A stretch of DNA of 64,000 nucleotides from Tetmemena sp. SeJ-2015 (GCA_027382625.1 JAJKFJ010022054.1:1-64000), one strand, 5' to 3'; counted from the first letter of the stretch, positions 46,145-58,449 are shown. Numbers and translations: made by a program. Notes: a model not told the origin generated them from the letters alone.

Positions 46145-46605
46145 GCATATAGCTGAGAATTTAATAAAAAAGAGAATTAAATTAGAAATTAAATTAAAAT
46201 GGAATAAATCAGTGGCTGTTGAAGTGTGTCCAATTCAAATAATAATTACACCATTCGATTCAGCATTAAACTCTAAGATATTTTCATCCTTGCACAACTT
46301 TTGTGTGGGAGTGCTCAGTCAAGAGTTATAAGCGACACAAGTTCTAATAATTTTATATTTGGTCTTTGGGAGTTTGCGTTCATCAAATCTCGCTGCTAAG
46401 AGGTGGTACACAGATTATTAAAGAAGTAACTCACATTAATTTTCAATAAGCTATCGATCAAGCCCCATATTGAGCTACAAATATCACATTTTAACGTCCA
46501 AAATTTTACAACTCTTCATTTATTATTTTAATTTAATTCCGATTTTCATTTAATTTTTAGCTATATTTAATCAATCTCCGATTTTAATTTAATTTCAGAC
46601 TATAA
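46145..46605 (+). mobile_element. M1 element copy
   Basis: It starts TATAGCTGAGAATTTAATAA. Interior landmarks are ACACCATTCGATTCAGCATT and TATAAGCGACACAAGTTC. The end contains two successive CCGATTTT(A/C)ATTTAATTT blocks, the second reaching AGACTATAAT. Confidence 0.7.
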
Positions 46606-46959
46606 TATCTATCAATAGAAAGATTTGATAGACTTATTTATCATAAAATGCTTATTCAGCTTAATTATGGATATATAAAATCCGAACTGAGATCTAATTA
46701 CAAAGTTTATAGGTTTTAAAATTCTTATATATATTAACTCGAGATAAATGCAAAGATATTTTTCCACAAAAAAATATAATGCAAAAACGAAAAAATTTGT
46801 ATGTTAAAGAAGTCAACTATCTTACTATATCAGAATTTTAATTGAATCTAAAAATTATATTTAAATGTTTAATTTATTGATTTAAAAATTCGTCGTTATT
46901 TTACCAACTCAGCATATTTTACGTGAAAACAATTTAATCATTCGCTTTTGTTTTTAGTA

Positions 46960-47169
46960 ATGATAAAAAAATCACTTTTAAGAAAGTATTCAAACACTAA
47001 AACGACGGCTACAATCATTTTAGCTCGAATTGATGTAAACACGAGCGCAAATTTAAGGAAGATAAGTAAGATTAATATAAAAATAAAAGCGAGTGAATTA
47101 AGGGTGTTTGAGTAGAAATATATTGATATAATAAGAATAAAGATTTTAAAAGTTAATTATATTAAATGA
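46960..47169 (+). CDS. Hypothetical small ORF (69 codons)
   Basis: From ATG 46960 to TGA 47167-47169. It begins MIKKSLLRKYSNTKTTATII and is rich in Ile and Lys. No family was recognised. The length is only modestly above chance when TGA is the sole stop. Confidence 0.25.
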
Positions 47170-47359
47170 TTTAATTAATATGAATTTGAATTATGATCTC
47201 TTAAAATTCTACTTATACTCGCCTTTTAAATTAATTTTAGATATTATTATTTTAAAACAGATCTACTAATTTTAATAAATATCTGAGAAATAAAAATAAA
47301 TCTGAGATTTTTATCGCCACCTCTTAATTTTATTTTATTTCGATAATAAATTTAAAATT

Positions 47360-47920
47360 TAATTATAAGCTAGAATTTAATAGATAATAAAGTGTAAATT
47401 AATTTCTAATAATTATTCAAATAATAATTTATACGCTACAATGGAAGCAACTTTTGCCATACCTTGTCCAAGTAGTGCACATGAAGATACTTATTAGTAA
47501 AAGATGTGAAGACAACTCATTTAAGGAGATAGGTAAGTCAACTATCATATACATAATCCCCAAGAATGAAATTGAGACTTATAATTATTAAAATAATGGC
47601 TAATGAGTAAATAAGATAAGTTTTTAAATCTTAATCCAATTTCAAAATCTCATTATTATTTCAATTCTCACCCTTATTAACTTTTTTAGGTTTCTACTCA
47701 TTGCATTTAAATATTTAACTCTTTGAATTTTCACTCTTGCTCAAACTAATTTACAACACTAGAACTAGAACAAGATAAAGGACAAAAATTGCTAAATTTT
47801 ATACACAAGTTCTAAAATAATGCACTTATACTGTCTACTACTTAAAAATACTTGTATTTCTGTAAAGTTATTAATTCTCTAAAACAAAAAATTCTTCAGT
47901 ATATCTATAAAAGCTCAGAT
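47360..47920 (+). repeat. Repeat R3, copy 2, with a short conserved ORF
   Basis: Counterpart of 26180-26760. The short frame MEATFAIPCPSSAHEDTY ends at TGA, followed by GGTAAGT and a TTTTTTAGGTTTCTACT acceptor-like site. Conservation of both ORF start and splice-like sites across diverged copies is the main hint of function. Confidence 0.45.
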
Positions 47921-47959
47921 AATAAATATTTTAAAATAAAATTCAATAAGTTTAGGATC

Positions 47960-48720
47960 GATTGACATTTTCACTACTTCTCTTTCTCTTGATGCGTCTA
48001 AATTCTTCAGCGGTGATTCTGGCTCTGATTTTACATACACTCTCGTTACTTAAAGTGGGGATCCCCTCCCAAGCTTTATAAGCTACACTGGTTTGATCAT
48101 CAATTTATTTTTTTTTTAAATATAGAATATGATTACAATTTGGGCACAATGAGCTCATAAATATCTATTATTTTAATGAAGAATGAAGATGCCTCAAATT
48201 ACGCGCTCAGAATTGTTGCTACGAATTTATAAATTAAAAAATAGCGCTGGGGAAAGTGCTTACTAAGATTTCTATTTGACAATCTGGGGATGCTACTATA
48301 GTTGCAAAACTTGCACAGGTGTTATGTATAATCAGTGCACTTCTTGCAAAGCCCCATATTAAATATTTTTCTAATTAAATAAATTTGTTAATTCTTTGTT
48401 GTCATCATCTTGTTAATGCAAATCAAATGAGTATTATGACTCTGCTAACAACAAATGCTTAACCTGTCCAAATGGGTGCTTAACCTGCAGTAGTGCAACT
48501 TAATGCAGATCTTGTTCTGTAGGGTTCTACTACAATGATAATGAATGCACTTAGCACTGCCCTGACGGCACTTATCCTTAAGAGGTGACCAATTTTAATC
48601 CAGTAAGAGAATGCCGTCCCTAATTTTTGACAGACACTGACGAGCGTATTTTAAGATTAATAATTATTATGCCAATAATAGGTCTTGTCAAAATTAAATT
48701 CGCTATATAGATATAATAAT
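47960..48720 (+). CDS. C-terminal part of a third cadherin-like / cysteine-rich protein
   Basis: Islands: about 47960-48100 (IDIFTTSLSLDASKFFSGDS, FTYTLVTQSGDPLPSFISY), 48150-48240 (LGTMSSQISIILMKNEDAS), 48265-48360 (YLTIWGCYYSCKTCTG, CTSCKAPY) and 48405-48690 (SSCQCKSNEYYDSANNKC, LTCPNGCLTCSSATQC, RSCSVGFYYNDNECTQHCPD), then a hydrophobic ILRLIIIMPIIGLVKI. The order matches the end of the giant plus gene: beta module, furin-like repeats, then a possible membrane segment. Upstream modules were not found, so the gene is partial, scrambled or truncated. Confidence 0.65.
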
Positions 48721-49945
48721 TTTACTTCTGAGTTCTTTCTTTGTGATGCTTTACTGTTTTTAGGATATTCAATACTAGATAAAATTAAAAAATCATCAGA
48801 ACAGATTCATAAAGGATAAGTCGATAAGAAAAATAACTCCAAAAATAAAGAAGACATTTAATTTGAGAAAATAGCTGATAAATATTACTTAAAAGAATGA
48901 GACGTTTTAATAAAATGGGACTTGAAAGAAGTAAGATGATGCAGCTACTGCAGGGAGAGTTAAAACAACACAATTGAGAGCCATTACTGTGTTTCAAACA
49001 ATGATGAACAAATCAATTATCAACGGTAATATAAAATATTAATTAAGTATTTAAGATTTTATCACTCAGAATCAATATCTCCTAAGGAAATAAAAAAACA
49101 AGAGTTAAATGGAAACCTCAAATTCTTTAAAAAAAAGCAGGTCTTTTTATTTATCTCTTGGCTAAAAATCCTATACTAAATGAAAGATATTACTTATATT
49201 ATTGTGTAACTTCTATTAGTAATAAAATTGTGTTTGTAATAATTTCTGCATTATAATCTATTGCTATTTTTCCTATAAAATATTACGATCAAATATATAC
49301 ATTAGAATTTCGCCCGAATTAGTTTATTTATGTATATCAGAAGCAACTTTATAAATTATTAAACTTTAATTTAAATGATACTAATAATCGACAAATTTAC
49401 CACAAATATACTTACATATCAATCAACTAAAAAATTGAAGCAGTCCAATCTCAATTGAATCATGTCTATTTACTTCAGCATAAAGAAACTGGATTATGTT
49501 AATCTAAAGCCAGTGCGGAATTCTCAACTGAGAGAGTTCATACACTACAAATGGGGAAAGGCTTTTCTAATTTGAGTTAGTTTAATTAGTTAGGATTAAG
49601 GAATCAAAAATCATCTATTACATAGGATAATAGTACGGTTTCTTATCTAGTACTTTTAAGTGCTGAGATTTGAAATTGATTATTAATTCCATTCCTAAAA
49701 TTTTACTTTACTTTACTTTACAAAGATCATCTAGATGGAAGTGAAGGATTTATGGTAGTACTTGATAGAGTAAGAAAATTCTTCTTCCTTTACTCAGCAA
49801 TAACTTTAGATCATCATACTCCAATTTCAGAATACTGAAGTCTATCAGACACGATATAAATGAATTTTGACTGCTTCTATTCATTATTTTTTTATATCTT
49901 AGTATATTTGAAGTAAATTGATAGATTATATTCTCGATAAGATAC
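48720..49945. other. Unassigned stretch
   Basis: No coding island could be supported. A small tandem TTTACTTTACTTTAC occurs near 49704. Confidence 0.3.
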
Positions 49946-49950
49946 GAATA

Positions 49951-51471
49951 TTATAGAACTAATTAATATTTTAAAAATTTGCGAGGAAAAATATAACTAT
50001 AAGAGTAGTATATACCTATAGTCATCTAAGGTTCATTAGCATGAATGCGATGTAGGAAACGTAGAGGTTCAATGCATCATTATCACTACAGAAGCAATAA
50101 GCAAGTGCGCTCTCACATCTCACGCTGAGTAATACTGAATTGCATCTAGATCGCGCATCGAAACTTCAACTGCGATAGAGAGTGAAGTGCTAGCAATCAT
50201 ATACTCTTTATATACTGTGTATTTACTCTATATCACTTACTTATCTCTATACTCTCTAAGTAGAAATGATGATTATATAATTGAAATGAAAAGTGATGAA
50301 GAGTGCAAATGCATTTTCCACTTGATAGCGTAACTTACTTGAGTGCGCTCAATGTGCGATATGTGCGCCGTGAAACGCTCTCTCGAATGATGCTACTTGC
50401 GCACTTATTGCATATCGGAAAAGTAGAGAGGAGAGGCTTGCACTGAAAAGTGCGATAGTGATTTTCACTCCACCATACTTAAGTTTGCACTTGTTTGCAC
50501 TTGTATCTCAATGTATACGCATGTCATAAGTGTGCTCACTAGTGATTCATGTTTGCATATGATGTATGAATGATGTTAGCATGCATGAGCAGTGATGCAT
50601 TTCGCACATGCAGAGTTTGCAGTGAAAGAGTGCGCTCTCAATCAAAGTGCGATAGAGTTCATAACTCCATTAATAATGATATAACCAATAATCGCTATAA
50701 CTTAATAATCATATACTTATAATTGATCATAACTTTAATTGAATATTATTAATGGAGTGATGAACTCTATCGCACTTTGATTGAGAGCGCACTCTTTCAC
50801 TGCAAACTCTGCGTGTGCGAAATGCATCACTGCTCATGCATGCTAACATCATTCATACATCATGTGCAAACATGAATCACTAGTGAGCACACTTATGACA
50901 TGCGTGTACAATGAGATACAAGTGCAAACAAGTGCAAACTTAAGTATGGTGGAGTGAAAATCACTATCTCACTTTTCAGTGCAAGCCTCTCCTCTCTACT
51001 TTTCCAATATGCAATAAGTGCGCAAGTAGCATCATTCGAGAGAGCGTTTCACGGCGCACATATCGCACATTGAGCGCACTCAAGTAAGTTACGCTATCAA
51101 GTGGAAAATGCATTTGCACTCTTCATCACTTATCATTTCAATTATATAATCATCATTTCTACTTAGAGAGTATAGAGATAAGTAAGTGATATAGAGTAAA
51201 TACACAGTATATAAAGAGTATATGATTGCTAGCACTTCACTCTCTATCGCAGTTGAAGTTTCGATGCGCGATCTAGATGCAATTCAGTATTACTCAGCGT
51301 GAGATGTGAGAGCGCACTTGCTTATTGCTTCTGTAGTGATAATGATGCATTGAACCTCTACGTTTCCTACATCGCATTCATGCTAATGAACCTTAGATGA
51401 CTATAGGTATATACTACTCTTATAGTTATATTTTTCCTCGCAAATTTTTAAAATATTAATTAGTTCTATAA
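49951..51471. repeat. Palindrome IR2, 1.5 kb, arms about 727 bp
   Basis: The arms 49951-50677 and 50744-51471 are near-identical inverse complements, with only scattered differences, around a 66-bp AT-rich loop. They start TTATAGAACTAATTAATATT and end with its complement. The arms are GC-richer than the flanks and enriched in GTGCG/CGCAC words, including a tandem AAGTGCAAAC AAGTGCAAAC. No protein was seen. It is a foldback element or inverted duplication. Confidence 0.85.
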
Positions 51472-51479
51472 TAGATGAT

Positions 51480-52200
51480 TAATGATTGGTATACTTTAAA
51501 ATACATCTTTAATAAGTGAAGAGCCAACTTTAGTTTATTTAATAAATTGAATTTGTAATTTCATTATTTAAAATAAGCAATATAAAAGAATTGATCACGC
51601 TTATAAGCTTAAGGATAAAACCTACACAAGTTTCCATAAATATGTTTGGAAAAAGCAAAAATAAGTTAACCTTTATTTTCTAAATCTTATTATATATTAT
51701 TCAGTTTAGCTAAAGTTTTGCAAAAATAAGAATGGTTTTCTTAGACTAATCATGATATTAAGAGAAAAGCTATGAGAGGGCAAGATACTTGAACTTGAGA
51801 CAGCTCAATTCATACTCTATGAACTAACAGAAAGAGTAGGAAGAGTTAAAATCTCAGACAAGGGTATGTATGAACAAGAAATACCTTGAATTTTGACTTA
51901 AGACTATTTAGGTTCAGAGACTGGAAATATAAATAGTAATAATCTTCAAAACTAAAAGTGAAAAAATAAGAAGAATCCGATTGAATGTAATTAAATTCCC
52001 GCAAATGATCATTGAAATCATGATTCAGCAACTCTCAGCCTCTTTATTTTTAAGGCCTTGCATTTTAAATTTTCAATTCACTAATCATACACCCTATAAT
52101 ATGATATAAATTAAAATTTATTAATTTACAGAAGTGGATTACAATATTCTATACTAAATTAATCATGTGAAAGTTAAATTAATAAATTTGATCTTAATAT
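51480..52200. other. Unassigned stretch
   Basis: No supported coding or repeat structure. Confidence 0.3.
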
Positions 52201-52660
52201 CTTCTAGGTTTCTGATGAATTTTTTTTTAATTTTAGCTAAAAATAAATTAGTTTAAAATAAACAAGTTTCACAAAGAAAGAAATATTAAATAAGATCGCT
52301 CTAAATAATCCTTGAATTTGATTTTGACCTTACCCCTTTTTTCCACAATATTAATTGACAGATAATCTACTTAAATTTTGAAATACTCTGTACGATCAAA
52401 ACCCAAAACAGCAACTTTTAAATAAGAGAGTATAGTGTGGCATTCTCAACGTTATTAAAATAAAGTTTATGTTGAGTTATGTCTTTTATTACTGATAAGG
52501 TGATTGCATCTTCCCTTAAAGCTAAAATGAAAATTAAATAGGATACATTATGAATTAATTTATTATTGAGAAAATCAGTGAAAAAGGCAATTAATTCAAA
52601 TGTGTTTAAATAACTGCCAATAAATTAATAATTGCTTAAATTAAATTTGAGGTTTGATAT
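52200..52660. repeat. Repeat R4, copy 2
   Basis: Similar to 24540-24960: TTTGATCTTA near the start, then CATTCTCAACG.T and GTCTTTTATTACTGATAAGG. It precedes a coding-like island starting at ATG 52675 (MESYLIKEIEKYQNFSV) that reaches TGA near 52806. Confidence 0.5.
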
Positions 52661-52674
52661 CTGAATCTCGAAAA

Positions 52675-53079
52675 TGGAAAGTTATCTTATTAAAGAGATT
52701 GAGAAGTACTAGAACTTTAGCGTCTAGCTCTCATCATCATAGCTACCCAAATGCCACTTGGACCCCTCAGACTTCTTTTAGAACAGAGGATACGAAATCA
52801 TTGTAGGCTGATCTGGAAAGACTTTCCACCCATATCCATGAATTTTTCAAAGATCAAGGCGGCTACTCTAATTTGCACAAAAAGAGGCTCTCTAACTGGC
52901 ATATCGCTCTCAAGAGGATGAAGGTAGGCCGCAACACAGTTGGACCAGTATTTGTAGTGGATTTCTACATTGGGGAGCTCGCGAATGACTTGAACTGCTA
53001 TATTTTTCACATGGCAACCAGGACTGAATTCAAAGGACAAAGCTATGGAAAATTATTCCTTCAAGATGTCAAGCAATGA
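52675..53079 (+). CDS. Possible acetyltransferase-like gene, strand uncertain
   Basis: On the plus strand, MESYLIKEIEKYQNFSV.. (to about 52806) is followed in another frame by an open block to TGA 53077-53079 with LQADLERLSTHIHEFFKDQG, GPVFVVDFYIGELAND and HMATRTEFKGQSYGKLFL. The last segment resembles the GNAT acetyl-CoA loop (R/KGxGYGKLL). An IES or intron would be needed to join the frames. On the minus strand 53160-52795 is also open for about 120 codons (SFEFSPGCHVKNIAVQVIRE), so orientation is not settled. The unusually even composition suggests genuine coding on one strand. Confidence 0.35.
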
Positions 53080-53389
53080 ATGATGTCCCAGGAAGTCTAC
53101 AGTAGAAGGAAGTAATTGATTAATACATTTGAGATTTAGAAACTGCTGTAGCTCCTTACTTTTTCATCCAAAAACATTTTTAAAACACGAAAAAATAGAA
53201 ATGCAGTTTTGGCATCGCGAAGGATCAAAAATGCATTTTATAACTTAGAGGTTTTTAAGGGGTAAAAATTAAACCATGATTGCATTTATCTTGAAATTAG
53301 TAATTTTAGAATATTTTTAGTGAATTTAATAGAATTAAATAAAATAAATCAAAAATAATTAATAACTTATTTACATCTTTTTTTCAAAA

Positions 53390-55840
53390 TAAAGGGTTTA
53401 GAATGAGTGCCGAATGATTAAGATAATCAATAAAATAAAATTTAGCAGGCTTTGTAAGGTTAGCGACTGTCAACTTATGCATCAGTATTTAACAAGAAGA
53501 TATAAATTTTGAAAAGTTAAATCTTAAACACAACTCTTAGATTTTCATATAAGATTTGTAATTAGTATTGAACACTGTGAAAAAGTGCATCAATACATTA
53601 CCATTATAAAGCAGGTAAATAAATTTTCATATCTCACAATTAGTAATGCTACATTATAGCTGAAAATTGATTTTCTATTGCGGGGAAAAATTTACTTTAG
53701 CTTAAGGAAATTAATTTCTTCCCTACTCCACTTGTTTTCTTATGTAATGGATAAAGATTCAGAATTTATACTCAAAACGAGAGTGATTTTTTAATTACTG
53801 CTTGTTAATTTATTTATTGAGTTATCAAATTTCAATTCTCTTTGTAAATTAGAGATTATTCTTATTAATAAACTTAAATTATTTTAAGATGAATACGAAT
53901 TAGTGATTGGGGGTTGTAGAAAAGTAAAATGAAAGATATCCAAGGTTGATCTCTAGCAAGTCTGATGCGTGGCTGTTTTTTTAGACATTACTATTCTAGC
54001 TGAAATTTAATTGAAACCAGAAATTAAAATTAAATAAGATCAAACTTTAAAATTTTAACTTTCACATATAATTTATTGGTGGAGTATTTTATATTCAGGC
54101 GTACCCCTCAACTACCGCACCTCAATTTTCATTAATCCACAGAACCACTGCAGCTAAACTTAGAGATAAGGTCTATTAGGGTGTATCCGCAGTCCAATAA
54201 GTACGATATAGTCCCTGAGCGCCAACAGTATCAGAAAGCCGGAGTGTGATCCATGACCAGTGCGGAGTTCACCCAGGGGATGAGGGTTCGATCAGAAACG
54301 GTGCATATCCTTAACTGATCCTGGTGCTCTCTTCACTCTTCACCCACTTTCAAAGCACCGACTGATACAGGCACACCGTTTCTGATCGAACCCTCATCCC
54401 CTGGGTGAACTCCGCACTGGTCATGGATCACACTCCGGCTTTCTGATACTGTTGGCGCTCAGGGACTATATCGTACTTATTGGACTGCGGATACACCCTA
54501 ATAGACCTTATTTCTAAGTTTAGCTGCAGTGGTTCTGTGGATTAATGAAAATTGAGGTGCGGTAGTTGAGGGGTACGCCTGAATATAAAATACTCCACCA
54601 ATAAATTATATGTGAAAGTTAAAATTTTAAAGTTTGATCTTATTTAATTTTAATTTCTGGTTTCAATTAAATTTCAGCTAGAATAGTAATGTCTACAAAA
54701 ACAGCCACGCATCAGACTTGCTAGAGATCAACCTTGGATATCTTTCATTTTACTTTTCTACAACCCCCAATCACTAATTCGTATTCATCTTAAAATAATT
54801 TAAGTTTATTAATAAGAATAATCTCTAATTTACAAAGAGAATTGAAATTTGATTATTTTTTTTAACTCAATAAATAAATTAACAAGCAGTAATTAAAAAA
54901 TCACTCTCGTTTTGAGTATAAATTCTGAATCTTTATCCATTACATAAGAAAACAAGTGGAGTAGGGAAGAAATTAATTTCCTTATGCTAAAGTGAATTTT
55001 TCCCCGCAATAGAAAATCAATTTTCAGCTATAATGTAGCATTACTAATTGTGAGATATGAAAATTTATTTACCTGCTTTATAATGGTAATGTATTGATGC
55101 ACTTTTTCACAGTGTTCAATACTAATTACAAATCTTAGATGAAAATCTAAGAGTTGTGTTTAAGATTTAACTTTTCAAAATTTATATCTTTTTACCTCAT
55201 ATAAGACTTCAGTGAAATGGATTCAAATACTTTCAACTGCCGTTCTTCTTCTTGTTAAACTGGTGATGCACAATAATCTTCGAAATGCACATGGGAAACA
55301 TAGTTTGCTATCTAATCAAATTTGTTTTATTTGGAAGTAATTATCATTTAATGGATTATTTATTAAACTTAATGTTACCCCTCCTCACCTCCTCAAATAA
55401 GAGTTGCGACTAACTCGATGCCTTCTCACTGTATTAATACCGAATAAAAATATTAATCAGCACTTTTTTAAATTAAATTAAATTTAAAGTTTAATCTGGC
55501 CCAAAAGAAACTCTTATTGACTTTTAAGTGAACTATGGTACCAAACTTACCTAAAATGATACAACAAGCTAATCCAATTTAATTTATAGATTCACAAATT
55601 TTAATCTTGTATAAAATACATAAATATTTAAAGATTCAAAATGTGATATATAAAGTAAGAATCATATAATATAGATAGCACTAATATCGATTTTCTTCTC
55701 TTCTATAACCAGTTTAAATAAGCTTAAGATTTCAGACTTATTTTTTTCTTCCTCTGTTTTTATTTTCAGATAGTCACGTATCTTTATGAATTATAAAATA
55801 TAGCTGAGAGGACGTATTCAAATTAGATAAATACACTTGA
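53390..55840. repeat. Segmental duplication D3, copy 2, containing palindrome IR3
   Basis: The block matches 28870-30450. Within it, 53495-54303 and 54374-55182 are inverse-complement arms of about 808 bp around a 70-bp spacer; they are nearly identical over their whole length. The arms contain TATAGCTGAAAATTGA and CTAGCTGAAATTTAATTG, M1-like end motifs, so elements are nested in the arms. Confidence 0.8.
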
Positions 55841-57162
55841 TTAAAGATGAACTTTTAGCATTTGAGTCGATTGACAGTTAGCTTACAAATATAATCATGA
55901 TCGTTTATCGTGCTTGAATTTCGTGGTTCAGTGTACTTCGCTCACCTTAGGTTCCTCATTAATCTCAAAATTTTCGACTTTACTTAGCATACCTTCTCTA
56001 GTGCATTGAACTCATCACTAGCATATTTACTAGATATCATATTCTGGACTAGCTGAATTTTAATAGAAATGAGATTCTTGCAACATTAATAACTCAAGTC
56101 TTAAATTAATTAAGAATTAGCAAACTTAAATTAACACTAGTTTCAAATGAATTAAGATGAGTAATATACTGATTCTTTATTTGAGAAATAATTTAATATG
56201 ATAATTAAGACTTATTGCATTTAAACATTTAGTATTTTTAAATTTTTAAATTTTTAATTAAGACTTTATAGGTAAATAAATATGATTAAGAATATAATTA
56301 AATTTCATTTCATTCCATTTATAAGAATTTTTTAGTTGGCGTGTCTTAGATTTTCCTCTCTTGAATTCTGAGATTTGAGTTCTTTTATTTCTTTAGGATA
56401 CTCTTTAACTCTATTTTTAAAAGTTTAGTTGCCTTCACTTTGATCATGAGTCCTCTTTAAATTAAATTATCGTTTATCTTACTTCAGTTTATTGGGAAGT
56501 GCATCTTCTCTTTCCTAATTCTTTGTGCTTGTCTCATATGCCAAGTTTCATTTGAAGAGTGTTGTTAGTATCAAAGAATTCCAGTTCGGCAATGATATCC
56601 ACTATAAAGTCAGATTATATCTGAAACTAATCGGTTACTTAGTGCGAATTAGAGCTAAACCCAAAACATATATCTAAAATAAGATGATAATCTTCAAGGT
56701 TTACTTACATTTAATTGTTTGAGATACTTGCAGTGAATAAGATAAGCGTCAAATGTAGGGCTTTAGAGTCCCTTACTCTGCCATTATGAGATTATTATTT
56801 AAATTATGAATTTATTAATAGACTCTTGTTAAGTTAACTAAAGTTATAGCTCTAAATATACTTAATAAGTCATTTTAATTATTTTTTTGATCATCTATTC
56901 GTGCCTAATCTATAATGTTGCAAGAATCTCATTTCTATTAAAATTCAGCTAGTCCAGAATATGATATCTAGTAAATATGCTAGTGATGAGTTCAATGCAC
57001 TAGAGAAGGTATGCTAAGTAAAGTCGAAAATTTTGAGATTAATGAGGAACCTAAGGGGAGCGAAGTACACTGAACCACGAAATGCAAGTACGATAAACGA
57101 TCATGATTATATTTGTAAGCTAACTGTCAATCGACTCAAATGCTAAAAGCTCATCTTTATGA
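55841..57162. mobile_element. IR4: 1.3 kb element with about 240 bp inverted ends
   Basis: 55841-56085 is the inverse complement of 56918-57162 (AGCATTTGAGTCGATTGACA versus TGTCAATCGACTCAAATGCT), with about 830 bp between. The homologous place in D3 copy 1 (about 30440) lacks it. The right arm has an open frame starting MISSKYASDEFNALEKV, but the mirror copy and flanks give no support for a gene. Confidence 0.7.
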
Positions 57163-57726
57163 TATTAAAATATGTAATTGAAGTATAGAATCAATTTATA
57201 CACACTTTATCGATATCTCAAATGACTTTCGGGTGCCTCAATTTAAGTATTCTTAACCGCCAGTATATGAATAAGAAAGAGAAGAAGGTATATTTATCAG
57301 TATTTTATTTGGGCTCAAATTTATACATTATTGAAGACAAGTGGGAAAAGCATTAAAAATCAGCTAGGTGGTTATTATAGTCAAACATTGAATATAAATA
57401 TGAAACCCGTCTTTTAATTGATTTGAATTATATAGCTAAGCGAATAAATAAATATAACTGCCTTCCTGATCTCTAAAGTTCCTAGATGATAAATAACATT
57501 CAAGTCATTCACATTTGAACAGCAAAGTATCCATTCCTCAAAAAACTTGGTAATATGCCTCATCAGTACTACTCCTGCAATATTGTAGATTAAGCACGAT
57601 TAGCTGATCAAACAAATAATTAAAGCTGAATTCTTGTATATATTTAGAACCTTAACAATAGTTTACTTGGCAAGAGTGCATTAATGATTTCATAATAAAT
57701 TTATAAATTCATAATGGAAGAGTGAG

Positions 57727-58126
57727 ATGTTCTTAAGTTCTTGTTTCATCGCTAACCATATTAATTGCTGGATCTAGAAATATAAAAGGTAAGTAAACCT
57801 TAAAGCTTATAATCTTATTTTTTCTCTTATTTTTGGGTTTAGCTCTTAATCTCACTAACTTACTGATTTATTTGAGAGTTAAACCAAGTTTATAGATAAT
57901 GTGAATGTCGAATGGGGACTCTTTGATACGACAGAGATTCTTCATATTGAGATGTTAAAATCAGGAAAGTACAAAGAATAAGCCTCAAGCAGCTGCTCTT
58001 ACCATTTAAGTTAAGTAAGATAATCGATAACTTATTTTTTAGAGAGTAGAGGATAAAAACAAGGGCACCTAAATATACCTTATCAGAGTTCAAGAATTTC
58101 AAAAGCAAATAAAAGAAGGGAAGTGA
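57727..58126 (+). CDS. Three-exon gene, unidentified product (105 aa)
   Basis: ATG 57727 opens exon 1 to 57788, followed by a GTAAGT intron (57789-57842, 54 nt), exon 2 (57843-58014), a 28-nt GTAAGA..TTTTTTAG intron (58015-58042) and exon 3 to TGA 58124-58126. All three exons join in one frame of 105 codons: MFLSSCFIANHINCWIQKYK, DNVNVEWGLFDTTEILHIEM, RVEDKNKGTQIYLIRVQEFQ, KQIKEGK. No domain was recognised. A coding segment upstream (CAAATGACTTTCGGGTGCCT near 57220) is conserved at 30514 in D3 copy 1 and may belong to a longer version of the gene. Function unknown. Confidence 0.6.
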
Positions 58127-58449
58127 CAGTAATAGAGAGAAGGAAAGCCTAAGTCAAGAACAAGCTAATTGTATTCAGTTATAAAAAGAGCTTGAAATGA
58201 AACTAATTATGTATTAATGTTTTCAATCATATATTTGTATTTGACCCATAATAAAGTTACTTTTTAGGACAAATTAATTATTTTCAGATATTTTATATAG
58301 CTGAAACCAATAAAATAATTAATGTAAATAATGGGTTAATATGAATGTATGATTGTGAATTGGTTTAACTTTGAAATACATATTGATTGATTCCTTGCTC
58401 CGTGATGTATAGTATATATTATGCTTTAAATTAAATTAACTCTATTTTT

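Noticed and set aside
45280..46350. Very long TGA-free frame across 45.3-46.3 kb
   Set aside because: It runs through two M1 elements and AT-rich spacer with no protein-like content; it is open only because TAA and TAG are not stops.
49951..51471. CRISPR array or tandem satellite from the repeated GTGCG words
   Set aside because: There is no regular repeat-spacer spacing; the repetition is explained by the two inverted arms and low word diversity.
56961..57517. Plus-strand frame of about 185 codons starting MISSKYASDEF
   Set aside because: Its first third lies in one arm of element IR4, which is an insertion, and with TGA as the only stop the length is not convincing. The gene call was limited to 57727-58126, where splice phases agree.
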